A stretch of DNA of 6,576 nt, taken from positions 1 to 6,576 of the forward strand of contig CAMNLS010000069.1 of assembly GCA_946543495.1 (NCBI GenBank), written 5' to 3'. The notes under the pieces were generated by a model, which did no database searches, had not been told where the DNA came from, and saw only the letters and a program-made list of their open reading frames with translations. The number at the start of each line of letters is the position of its first letter. The first letter of the stretch is position 1. Below, in pieces: positions 1 to 5,682 of this stretch. The translations under genes were made by a program, and so were the position numbers. The stretch comes from an uncultured Selenomonadales bacterium. Its GTDB lineage: Bacteria > Bacillota > Negativicutes > Selenomonadales > Selenomonadaceae.

Positions 1-493
1 GCCACTCGTCGCCGCGCCTGTCGAACTCCAAAACAAAATTCAACGTGTCAATCATGCGTCCGTAGCTTGACGAGTCGCCGACCATCTTAACTGCAAGCGT
101 CGCCTTATCGCCGAAAATATTTTCTTCGCCGTATTCCGCGTGAACGGCTTTAAGCAATCGGTCAAGCTCGGCGGCGAGGAATTTTATCGGCGTCTCGGTA
201 AAAGTTTTTGCGTCCTTGAAGCTCCCGTCGAAGTAAGCGGCGAGAACTCTTTTAATCAAGCCAAGGTGCACGCCACGAAATTTATCTTGGTAGAGGCGCA
301 AGATACGCGAACCAAACTTGAAGAATAAATCCTTAGGGTAAAGCTCGTGGAACTTCGCGCAGTTATTAGCAAGAAAGTCCGTCGTCTCGTCGTAGCCAAC
401 GTCCATTAAAGCTTTCAAGTCGACGTGCTCGGCAAAAGTTTTCTCGTCGCGAGAGTTTATCGCCGCCAGAATCTTTTTAAGTTCATCAGTCAA
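1..493 (-). CDS. Conserved hypothetical protein, 3' end outside the window, coupled to guaA
   Basis: About 164 codons are visible and the frame stays open to the left edge, so the C-terminus is missing. The start is TTG at 493-491: an AGGAGA Shine-Dalgarno at 506-501 lies 7 nt upstream and overlaps the guaA stop codon; the first in-frame ATG is about 30 codons further in. The protein begins LTDELKKILAAINSRDEKTF and looks soluble and mostly helical, with no signal peptide or membrane segment. It is rich in charged and aromatic residues (KFHELYPKDLFFKFGSRIL, around residues 48-66) and ends in a possible beta region (ATLAVKMVGDSS, then DTLNFVLEFDRRGDEW). I do not recognise the family with certainty; the helical-then-strand layout suggests a DUF2939-like or NTF2-like accessory domain, but this is a guess. 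The 12-nt spacing to guaA implies co-transcription and translational coupling. Coding is well supported; function is unknown. Confidence 0.8.
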   Translation of the reverse strand, partial: MTDELKKILAAINSRDEKTFAEHVDLKALMDVGYDETTDFLANNCAKFHELYPKDLFFKFGSRILRLYQDKFRGVHLGLIKRVLAAYFDGSFKDAKTFTETPIKFLAAELDRLLKAVHAEYGEENIFGDKATLAVKMVGDSSSYGRMIDTLNFVLEFDRRGDEW

Positions 494-500
494 AGCAATC

Positions 501-506
501 TCTCCT
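501..506 (-). promoter_or_regulatory. Shine-Dalgarno deciding the TTG start of the hypothetical gene
   Basis: AGGAGA on the minus strand shares its first base with the guaA TGA stop (508-506) and lies 7 nt from TTG at 493. Terminating guaA ribosomes would be placed directly on this site. Confidence 0.7.
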
Positions 507-2029
507 CATTCAAACTCAATCGTAGCAGGCGGCTTGCTCGTGCAGTCGTAGAGGACGCGATTGACGCCCTTGACTTCGTTGACGATACGATTAGCGGCGC
601 GGCTCAACACGTCCCACGGAATCTGCGCCGCCTCTGCCGTCATGAAGTCGCTAGTAAGCACGGCACGCAACGCAATCGCAAAGTCATAAGTCCTGCCGTC
701 GCCCATGACACCGACCGAACGCATATTAGTCAACGCGGCGAAGTATTGCGCCAAATGTTTAATGCCCGCCTTGTCAATCTCCTCGCGATAAATGGCGTCG
801 GCGTCCTGCACGAGTTTAACCTTTTCTGCCGTGACCTCGCCGATAATCCTAATGCCCAAGCCCGGACCGGGGAACGGTTGACGGCTAACGATTTCTTCTG
901 GCAATCCGAGTTCTCGACCAGCTTCGCGAACTTCATCTTTAAACAGCAGGCGGAGCGGCTCCACAATCTCTTTGAAGTCCACGAAATCCGGCAAGCCGCC
1001 AACGTTATGATGAGACTTAATCACCGCCGATTTGCCAAGCCCGCTCTCGATAACGTCAGGATAAATCGTGCCTTGAACCAGATAATCGACCGCGCCAATC
1101 TTCTTGCTGACTTCCTCGAACACGCGAATAAATTCTTCGCCGATAATCTTGCGCTTGCGTTCAGGCTCGACGACGCCGCGAAGTTTGCTTAGGAAACGTT
1201 CGCCCGCGTCGACCTTGATAAAGTTCAAGTCAAACTTGCTGAAGGCTTCTTCGACTTGCGCCGCCTCGTTCTTGCGAAGGAGTCCGTGGTCAACGAATAC
1301 GCACGTTAAGTTCTTGCCGACCGCTTTACTCAACAGCACAGCCGCGACGCTCGAATCAACGCCACCCGATAACGCGCACAGAACTTTGCCGCCGCCGATT
1401 TTGTTTTTAAGTTGCTTAATCGTATCGACAACAAACGAGCTCATCTTCCAATCGCGAGCGACGCCGCAGATGTCCACGAAGTTTGAAAAGATTTTCTTGC
1501 CCTCGACGGTGTGAACGACTTCGGGATGAAACTGCACAGCGTAGAAATTCTTATCGGGGTCTTCCATCGCGGCAATCGGACAATTATTAGTCGCGGCTGT
1601 CACGGAAAAATTTTCGGGCGCGGTGACGATTCTATCAGTATGGCTCATCCACACGACGGAATTTTTTTCAACGCTGCTAAAGAGTTTCGACGCTCCGACG
1701 ACTTCAACTTCAGTCCTGCCGTATTCGCTGACGGTTGCGGGCTTGACTTCGCCGCCAAGAACGTGCGCCATTGCCTGTGCGCCGTAGCAAATGCCTAAGA
1801 CCGGCACGCCCAATTCAAACAGCTCGACAGGCGGAAGGAGTGAATCACTTGCATAAACGCTTTGAGGCCCGCCCGTTAAGATGATTCCCGACGGCTTAAG
1901 CTCCCGAATCTTTTCAATGCTAAGTGCCGTGTGCACCTCGCAATAAACATTGTTTTCGCGAACGCGCCGCGCTATCAGCTGATTATATTGCCCGCCGAAG
2001 TCCAAGACTAAAATCATTTCTCTTGCCAA
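506..2029 (-). CDS. guaA: GMP synthase (glutamine-hydrolysing)
   Basis: This enzyme converts XMP, ATP and glutamine to GMP in the cytoplasm, the last step of guanine nucleotide synthesis. The predicted protein is 507 aa, normal for the family. Residues 1 to about 190 form a class I glutamine amidotransferase with the nucleophile Cys81 in GICYGAQ and the His168/Glu170 pair in FHPEV. The ATP pyrophosphatase domain follows with its P-loop SGGVDSS at 221-227. The C-terminal dimerisation domain contains [11 protein letters not shown] and ends [11 protein letters not shown] chose TTG at 2029-2027 ([17 protein letters not shown]) because AGGAG lies 8 nt upstream (2042-2038). The next ATG, at 2017, has only a weak purine stretch. 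A longer reading from 2098 would begin inside the metK terminator and upstream of the promoter. Transcription is probably from the promoter at 2058-2086, and the gene runs straight into the coupled hypothetical gene. Confidence 0.97.
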   Translation of the reverse strand: MAREMILVLDFGGQYNQLIARRVRENNVYCEVHTALSIEKIRELKPSGIILTGGPQSVYASDSLLPPVELFELGVPVLGICYGAQAMAHVLGGEVKPATVSEYGRTEVEVVGASKLFSSVEKNSVVWMSHTDRIVTAPENFSVTAATNNCPIAAMEDPDKNFYAVQFHPEVVHTVEGKKIFSNFVDICGVARDWKMSSFVVDTIKQLKNKIGGGKVLCALSGGVDSSVAAVLLSKAVGKNLTCVFVDHGLLRKNEAAQVEEAFSKFDLNFIKVDAGERFLSKLRGVVEPERKRKIIGEEFIRVFEEVSKKIGAVDYLVQGTIYPDVIESGLGKSAVIKSHHNVGGLPDFVDFKEIVEPLRLLFKDEVREAGRELGLPEEIVSRQPFPGPGLGIRIIGEVTAEKVKLVQDADAIYREEIDKAGIKHLAQYFAALTNMRSVGVMGDGRTYDFAIALRAVLTSDFMTAEAAQIPWDVLSRAANRIVNEVKGVNRVLYDCTSKPPATIEFE

Positions 2030-2037
2030 GTTAATCA

Positions 2038-2042
2038 CTCCT
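2038..2042 (-). promoter_or_regulatory. Shine-Dalgarno deciding the TTG start of guaA
   Basis: AGGAG on the minus strand, 8 nt before TTG at 2029. The alternative ATG four codons later (2017) would be 20 nt away, too far for this site to serve. Confidence 0.7.
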
Positions 2043-2043
2043 G

Positions 2044-2053
2044 AAAAATTTTT
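2044..2053 (-). repeat. AAAAATTTTT leader element of guaA
   Basis: A perfect 10-bp palindrome, one base upstream of the Shine-Dalgarno and 4 nt downstream of the proposed -10 box. It is one of four similar elements in the window (see findings). Confidence 0.6.
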
Positions 2054-2057
2054 CTCC

Positions 2058-2086
2058 ATTATAGCCAAAAAAAAGAGCTCGTGCAA
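2058..2086 (-). promoter_or_regulatory. Putative sigma-A promoter of guaA
   Basis: A perfect -10 TATAAT (2063-2058, minus strand) is preceded after 17 nt by TTGCAC (2086-2081), which matches only 3 of 6 bases of the -35 consensus. The start of transcription would fall near 2051, about 20 nt before the start codon, leaving no room for a riboswitch. The -35 box lies in the loop and descending arm of the metK terminator. Confidence 0.55.
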
Positions 2087-2101
2087 TTTCTTACACAAGC
2101 T
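2067..2101 (-). terminator. Rho-independent terminator of metK
   Basis: On the minus strand, AGCTTGTGT (2101-2093) pairs with GCACGAGCT (2084-2076) over 9 bp including two G-U pairs, with an 8-nt loop. One C is then followed by eight T residues (2074-2067). It begins 14 nt after the metK stop codon, which is classic intrinsic terminator placement. Confidence 0.85.
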
Positions 2102-2115
2102 ACGGTGTTGACGTA

Positions 2116-3303
2116 TTAGAGACCAGCAGCTTTCCTAAGTGCGTCGGCTTTGTCAATGCGTTCCCAAGGGAAGTCGCCGTCAGTCCTGCCGAAGTGTCCA
2201 TAAGCCGAAGTCTGTTTATAAATCGGGCGGCGCAGGTCAAGCATCTTGATTATTCCGGCGGGGCGCAAGTCGAAGTTCTCTTTAACGAGCTTTTCAATCA
2301 GCTCCTCATCAACCTTAGCCGTTCCGAAACTCTCAACACGCACGCTCACGGGATAAGCAACGCCGATAGCGTAGGCAAGTTGAATCTCACATTCATCAGC
2401 CAAGCCAGCCGCAACAATGTTCTTAGTGACGTAGCGAGCCGCATAAGCCGCGCTTCTGTCAACCTTTGTGGGGTCTTTGCCGCTGAACGCTCCGCCGCCA
2501 TGACGAGCCCAGCCGCCGTAGGTGTCGACGATAATTTTTCTGCCAGTCAAGCCGCTATCCCCTTGAGGACCGCCGATAACGAATTTGCCCGTCGGGTTCA
2601 CGAAAAATTTTGTCTCAGGCGTCAAGAGCTCGGCGGGGACGATTGGTTTCACGACGTATTCAATCATGTCCGCTTTAATCTGCTCAAGTGTCACGTCGGG
2701 ATTGTGTTGCGTGGAAATAACAATGGTATCGACTGCTACGGGCTTGCGACCTTCATAAGCGATGGTGACTTGCGTCTTGCCGTCGGGGCGAAGGTAATCG
2801 ACCTCGTGCGTGACCTTGCGAACTTCAGTAAGGCGGCGGGCAAGTTGATGAGCCAACGAAATAGGCAACGGCATAAAGTCAGGCGTTGCGTTCGTCGCGT
2901 AGCCAAACATCATTCCCTGGTCGCCCGCGCCGATAGCGTCTTCAATCGCCATATCTCCTTCGCGAGCCTCGATTGACTTGTTGACGCCTTGCGCTATATC
3001 AGGCGATTGCTCATCCAAAGAAACAAGTACGCCGACGGTGTCCGCCTCGAAGCCGTAAGCAGAGTTCGTATAGCCGATGTCGCGAATTGCGCCGCGAATA
3101 ATCTTTGGAATATCAACGTAGCAAGTTGTAGAAATTTCGCCGACGACGTGCACTTGACCAGTCGTCACGAGCGTTTCACAGGCGACGCGCCCTTGAGGGT
3201 CTTTCTCCATGATTGCGTCAAGGATACTGTCGGAAATTCTATCCGCGACTTTGTCGGGGTGTCCCTCAGTCACTGATTCGGAAGTAAATAACATTCTGCG
3301 CAT
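2116..3303 (-). CDS. metK: S-adenosylmethionine synthetase (methionine adenosyltransferase)
   Basis: This enzyme makes S-adenosylmethionine from methionine and ATP in the cytoplasm, supplying methyl groups for the cell. The 395-aa length is typical. The N-terminal domain carries [12 protein letters not shown] with the ATP-binding His15 and Lys18. The signature GAGDQG lies at 125-130, and the glycine-rich signature GGGAFSGKD at 269-277. The three-fold repeated domain structure of the family fits the full length, with no visible break. The ATG at 3303 has GAGAGG about 7 nt upstream. A second ATG three codons in (3294) is possible but less well spaced. The gene has its own likely promoter just after the TPM gene and a strong terminator after it, so it is probably monocistronic. 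The leader is only about 25-30 nt, so no SAM riboswitch is present. Confidence 0.97.
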   Translation of the reverse strand: MRRMLFTSESVTEGHPDKVADRISDSILDAIMEKDPQGRVACETLVTTGQVHVVGEISTTCYVDIPKIIRGAIRDIGYTNSAYGFEADTVGVLVSLDEQSPDIAQGVNKSIEAREGDMAIEDAIGAGDQGMMFGYATNATPDFMPLPISLAHQLARRLTEVRKVTHEVDYLRPDGKTQVTIAYEGRKPVAVDTIVISTQHNPDVTLEQIKADMIEYVVKPIVPAELLTPETKFFVNPTGKFVIGGPQGDSGLTGRKIIVDTYGGWARHGGGAFSGKDPTKVDRSAAYAARYVTKNIVAAGLADECEIQLAYAIGVAYPVSVRVESFGTAKVDEELIEKLVKENFDLRPAGIIKMLDLRRPIYKQTSAYGHFGRTDGDFPWERIDKADALRKAAGL

Positions 3304-3320
3304 TCTTATACCTCTCTCTC

Positions 3321-3330
3321 AAAAATTTTT
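3321..3330 (-). repeat. AAAAATTTTT leader element of metK
   Basis: A perfect 10-bp palindrome 5 nt downstream of the proposed -10 box and just before the GAGAGAGAGG purine tract that includes the Shine-Dalgarno. It matches the element at guaA. Confidence 0.6.
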
Positions 3331-3335
3331 CTTTT

Positions 3336-3364
3336 AAGTTAACACGTTTAAAATTATCTGTCAA
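3336..3364 (-). promoter_or_regulatory. Putative sigma-A promoter of metK
   Basis: A perfect -35 TTGACA (3364-3359, minus strand) lies 17 nt before TAACTT (3341-3336). That -10 box is weak (3 of 6) but is preceded by TGT, an extended -10 element. The -35 box starts only 6 nt after the stop codon of the TPM gene. I see no terminator between them, so some read-through from the upstream operon is possible. Confidence 0.55.
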
Positions 3365-3370
3365 GGCGAC

Positions 3371-4138
3371 TTAGAAACTTCCGCCGCCACCGCCGCCGCC
3401 GCCACTATGACCGCTACCGCGTCTACCGCCGCCGCCTTTCGGACGCCGTTGAACATTCATAAACAAGAACGTATCGCGATTCTCTTTGAGCTTAACGGTA
3501 TTTTTCTTCAGGTAGTCAATCGCTTCCATTGCGTGATGAATGTTGCTCATGGAGCCGATAAGCGACGAACGAACAAACACACCGATTATCACCGCAAGCA
3601 CGAACGCGCCGCCCGCCGCCACAGGGTCTAAACCTTCGGGCTTAACCATAACGCCATAGGGCACGCCATTAGTCTCGTAGTAAGTCATCAACTCTTCGAC
3701 GCCGCCCACGAAGTTATTCACGGCTTTGTAATAATTGCCCGCGCTTAGTTCTGATTGAAACGTTTCCTTAAGATAGGGAATGCCGTCGCTGTCCGTGATT
3801 CGTTCAACCATGCGTCTATCCGTCGCCATTTCATACTTGCGTTTATCCATAGCTACAAGCAAGACGATTCCGCCGTTCATGCCGTTGCTAAAGTATTTGT
3901 CGCGCAAGTCATCGGACGCCGTAATCATATCGCTTCCGCCGATTGACTTCACGAAGACGACGCCAATTTTAATTTTATGCTTCTGCTCGACGTTGTGAAT
4001 CTTTTGGTTGAGTAATTCAATTTCCGTCGGCTTTAGAAGTCCCGCTTCATCTGTGACCGGCTCAATACGTGCGGCACTAGTCACAGCCGCATTGAAGACA
4101 AAGATAAGTGCGAGGAGACTTAGAAATTTTTTCAACAT
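3371..4138 (-). CDS. TPM-domain (YgcG-like) exported membrane protein
   Basis: The 255-aa protein starts with a signal peptide (MLKKF, then a hydrophobic stretch to about 20, likely cut at TSA-AR around residue 22-23). A TPM domain spans about 25-155, beginning with the family-typical DEAGLLKPTEIELLNQKI and including GGIVLLVAMDKRKYEM at 89-104. A transmembrane segment at about 174-197 is followed by a basic, probably cytoplasmic part and a glycine-rich tail with eight consecutive Gly and a final SF, as in other YgcG-like proteins. The TPM domain is therefore predicted to lie outside the membrane. Biochemical function is unknown; related domains have been linked to phosphatase activity and photosystem II repair in plants, which need not apply here. 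ATG 4138 has AAGGAGG 7 nt upstream, overlapping the stop of the zinc-ribbon gene 12 nt away. The two are almost certainly co-translated. Confidence 0.88.
   Translation of the reverse strand: MLKKFLSLLALIFVFNAAVTSAARIEPVTDEAGLLKPTEIELLNQKIHNVEQKHKIKIGVVFVKSIGGSDMITASDDLRDKYFSNGMNGGIVLLVAMDKRKYEMATDRRMVERITDSDGIPYLKETFQSELSAGNYYKAVNNFVGGVEELMTYYETNGVPYGVMVKPEGLDPVAAGGAFVLAVIIGVFVRSSLIGSMSNIHHAMEAIDYLKKNTVKLKENRDTFLFMNVQRRPKGGGGRRGSGHSGGGGGGGGSF
3380..3403 (-). repeat. Glycine-codon run in the TPM gene
   Basis: Eight consecutive Gly codons, mostly GGC, encode residues 246-253. It is a short trinucleotide repeat liable to expand or contract by whole codons without breaking the frame, two codons before the stop. 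Confidence 0.7.
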
Positions 4139-4150
4139 GACGTAGCCTCC

Positions 4151-5257
4151 TTATTGGTAAAGCAACATTTGAATCACGAAGTAAAGAACGGGCATGAGCA
4201 CGAGCAAACACAACGCGGGATAAAGTAAAGCCTTCGTCGTGTCGTAGGGGAGCGAGCCGACAACTTTGCCCGTCTGCCCGTTCATCATGAAGGTATAGGG
4301 CTTGTTGTTGTAACGCGTCGTCAAAATCCACACGGGAACCATTGCATAACTTACCTTGCCCACGTCTTTAACTACAGCGGCGTTTTCTAGTCGTACGGCG
4401 TCGAAATTCTCAACAGAACTTTTCAAGACCTCGACCGCGCTATTCTCGACGCGTTTATCTGCGCGGGGCGCGGACTCTTCTGCAGTCGCGTCGTACTTGT
4501 CGGCAAGGTAGCCCGTTAAGTAAGCCGCGCTGAATTTCTCAAGGTCATCGTAGTTGAATGGCTCGATACTCTCCATATAAGCATCGTCCATCTTCTTTGA
4601 GCCGTCAACGGGGATTCGTTCAAAACTCATCGTCCCTTTTCGGCGGCAGTTGTAAACGCTAACTTCAGTGATTATTTCTTTGGGCGTGTTAATGACGTGA
4701 TGTTTCTCGGCTCGGAACTCAGCCTCAGCAGTGATTTTGGAATCGAACAGCCAGAAAGGAACATACATAGGTTGAATAGCCTCAACGCGGTTGTTTGCCG
4801 TGAAGTTGCTCGGCAAGAGCATATGCCCCTTGTAAAACTCTTTAAGCGCGGCTACGGCGTCGGCTTTGGTCTTCTTGAAAGGAATGACGTAATCGGGCTT
4901 CAACATGCCGTCAAAACGTTTAGGAATCATCGTAGGGTTGCCGCAATAGACGCACTCGGTCGCCATAGTGTTTTCGTCGCAGACAAGCTCGGCACCGCAA
5001 CTTGAACAGGTAAACGCCTGAAGAGCCTTAGCCTCATCGTTCGACCATTCGGAACCGGCGTTTTCAGTTTCCCACTTAGCCTCTTGAGCTTCCGCCGCAC
5101 GAGTAGCAATTTCCTGCTTATCGCGGAAGAGTTCTTCAATCGCGCTGACTTCAAATTCCGTGCCGCAGTATTCGCACGTAACAGTTTTCTTGCCGGGAAG
5201 AAAGCTAAGCGGCGCACCGCAGTTCGGACATTTATAACTGACCGATGAATCAGCCAT
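4151..5257 (-). CDS. Double zinc-ribbon (TFIIB-type) membrane-anchored protein
   Basis: The 368-aa protein has two four-cysteine zinc ribbons: Cys10/13 with Cys28/31 (CPNCG, CEYCG) and Cys84/87 with Cys102/105 (CSSCG, CVYCG). A charged, Ala/Glu-rich, probably helical linker at about 40-75 separates them. A central mixed region contains YVPFWLFD (about 187-194), and near the C-terminus GQTGKVVGSLP precedes a single hydrophobic helix at about 343-366. The tail anchor would place the zinc ribbons in the cytoplasm. This architecture is known in Bacillota, often labelled TFIIB-type zinc-ribbon protein or wrongly as a PriA-like helicase; no helicase motif is present. ATG 5257 was chosen because GGAGG lies 7 nt upstream (5269-5265); the longer reading from 5365 would begin upstream of the promoter. 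The partner downstream is the TPM protein. Function is unknown; a membrane assembly or quality-control role is speculation. Confidence 0.88.
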   Translation of the reverse strand: MADSSVSYKCPNCGAPLSFLPGKKTVTCEYCGTEFEVSAIEELFRDKQEIATRAAEAQEAKWETENAGSEWSNDEAKALQAFTCSSCGAELVCDENTMATECVYCGNPTMIPKRFDGMLKPDYVIPFKKTKADAVAALKEFYKGHMLLPSNFTANNRVEAIQPMYVPFWLFDSKITAEAEFRAEKHHVINTPKEIITEVSVYNCRRKGTMSFERIPVDGSKKMDDAYMESIEPFNYDDLEKFSAAYLTGYLADKYDATAEESAPRADKRVENSAVEVLKSSVENFDAVRLENAAVVKDVGKVSYAMVPVWILTTRYNNKPYTFMMNGQTGKVVGSLPYDTTKALLYPALCLLVLMPVLYFVIQMLLYQ

Positions 5258-5269
5258 ATAATCGCCTCC

Positions 5270-5278
5270 AAAATTTTT
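5270..5278 (-). repeat. AAAAATTTT leader element of the zinc-ribbon gene
   Basis: A nine-base version of the leader element, directly abutting GGAGG of the Shine-Dalgarno. Here it is about 27 nt downstream of the proposed transcription start rather than at it. Confidence 0.55.
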
Positions 5279-5288
5279 CTTACAGGAT

Positions 5289-5303
5289 GCAACGTCACAT
5301 TGC
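5289..5303. promoter_or_regulatory. Imperfect palindrome near the transcription start, possible operator
   Basis: GCAACGTCACATTGC reads as two 7-bp arms around one central base with 6 of 7 pairs matching. It lies just downstream of the expected start of transcription of the zinc-ribbon operon, where a repressor could act. No known regulator is recognised, and it could be chance. Confidence 0.25.
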
Positions 5304-5311
5304 CCGCGCAG

Positions 5312-5340
5312 ATTGTAACAAAAGATTTTATTATAAGCAA
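5312..5340 (-). promoter_or_regulatory. Putative promoter of the zinc-ribbon/TPM operon
   Basis: A -10 TACAAT (5317-5312, minus strand; 5 of 6) with a preceding TGT (extended -10) is separated by 17 nt from TTGCTT (5340-5335; 3 of 6). Transcription would begin near 5305, giving a leader of about 48 nt before the ATG at 5257. Confidence 0.55.
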
Positions 5341-5386
5341 TTAGGTCGTGTTGAATACGTATCAATAAAGGAAGAGTTCGTCTATA

Positions 5387-5618
5387 ATGGTATAGTCAAG
5401 ACGCTATGAATTGACCGATGAGCAATGGAACAAAATCAAACATTAAAACCCGTCGCAATCGCAAAATCGTTATTCCTTTTAACAAAGAGCAATATAAAGA
5501 ACGTCATCTCTTTGAATGCTTCTTTCAAAAGCTCAAGCGTTATCACAGGATTGCTACTCGTTAAGAGATTAAAAGCTATTCACTTTCTATCTTTCTATCT
5601 TATACCCTATCTATCTAA
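5387..5618 (+). pseudogene. IS5/IS4-family transposase remnant (two fragments)
   Basis: The N-terminal fragment (5396-5446) reads [16 protein letters not shown] and then stops at TAA; a TAG lies directly before it. The C-terminal fragment (5448-5618) is in a different frame and reads [13 protein letters not shown], then [15 protein letters not shown], then RYHRIATR. The second piece contains the complete Y(2)R(3)E(6)K signature of IS4/IS5 DDE transposases, with the catalytic Glu codon at 5514-5516. A TAA at 5562-5564 falls where the family usually has Tyr after ATR, and the tail continues in frame to TAA at 5616-5618. The two Asp catalytic residues and most of a normally 250-plus-residue protein are deleted. 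It cannot encode an active enzyme. Confidence 0.8.
5584..5599 (+). repeat. Direct tandem duplication of TTTCTATC
   Basis: Two adjacent copies (5584-5591 and 5592-5599) lie in a pyrimidine-rich stretch that also contains CTATCTATC. The stretch corresponds to the C-terminal tail of the transposase remnant. Confidence 0.5.
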
Positions 5619-5625
5619 TATTTAC

Positions 5626-5654
5626 TTACCATTAGTTTTGCGTCATGATATAAT
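5626..5654 (+). promoter_or_regulatory. Putative sigma-A promoter of hemL
   Basis: A perfect -10 TATAAT (5649-5654) preceded by TGA (extended -10) is 17 nt downstream of TTACCA (5626-5631; 4 of 6). Transcription would start near 5661, about 22 nt before the GTG start. The -35 box overlaps the right inverted repeat of the IS relic. Confidence 0.7.
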
Positions 5655-5658
5655 CAAT

Positions 5659-5667
5659 GAAAATTTC
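5659..5667 (+). repeat. GAAAATTTC leader element of hemL
   Basis: A shorter, slightly asymmetric form of the AAAAATTTTT element, immediately before AAAGGAGG and 4-5 nt after the -10 box. Its position is the same as at guaA and metK. Confidence 0.5.
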
Positions 5668-5682
5668 AAAGGAGGTCTCAAC

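Larger units (their letters stand above)
5385..5634 (+). mobile_element. Internally deleted relic of an IS5-type insertion sequence
   Basis: This 250-bp stretch keeps both ends of an IS transposase gene but lacks its middle. The ends carry an inverted repeat: TAATGGTA at 5385-5392 and TACCATTA at 5627-5634. Inward from there the match continues imperfectly (TAGTCAA against AGTAAA). The true outer boundaries and any target duplication are not certain. The structure resembles a MITE-like or dead internal-deletion derivative. It separates the divergent zinc-ribbon and hemL genes. Confidence 0.6.

Noticed and set aside
425..1192. Long plus-strand open frame opposite guaA (255 codons)
   Set aside because: It is antisense to the well-supported guaA gene, has no recognisable domain or good ribosome binding site, and reads as a codon-bias shadow. 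The other open frames opposite guaA (1104-1514 and 1511-1798) fail the same way.
2030..2115. Guanine/xanthine riboswitch ahead of guaA
   Set aside because: The likely leader is only about 20 nt, and the upstream DNA is the metK terminator; no aptamer fold could fit.
2194..2976. Long plus-strand open frame opposite metK (260 codons)
   Set aside because: Antisense to metK, whose motifs are all intact; the translation has no family resemblance. The open frame at 2989-3276 is likewise a shadow.
3376..3440. GCC-rich repeated stretch as a possible CRISPR or structural repeat
   Set aside because: It is the glycine- and arginine-rich C-terminal tail of the TPM protein, a coding triplet repeat without spacers.
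4077..4331. Minus-strand frame spanning the junction of the zinc-ribbon and TPM genes
   Set aside because: Overlaps the end of one real gene and the signal peptide of the next; no supporting motif.
5351..5365. TTGA-N7-TCAA inverted repeat upstream of the zinc-ribbon promoter
   Set aside because: Only four paired bases per arm around an unpaired centre; expected by chance in AT-rich DNA, and it has no clear relation to the IS ends.
5383..5388. TATAAT as a promoter for the transposase remnant
   Set aside because: A perfect -10, but no acceptable -35 at 16-18 nt (the nearest TTGAAT is 26 nt away); at most a relic of the original IS promoter.
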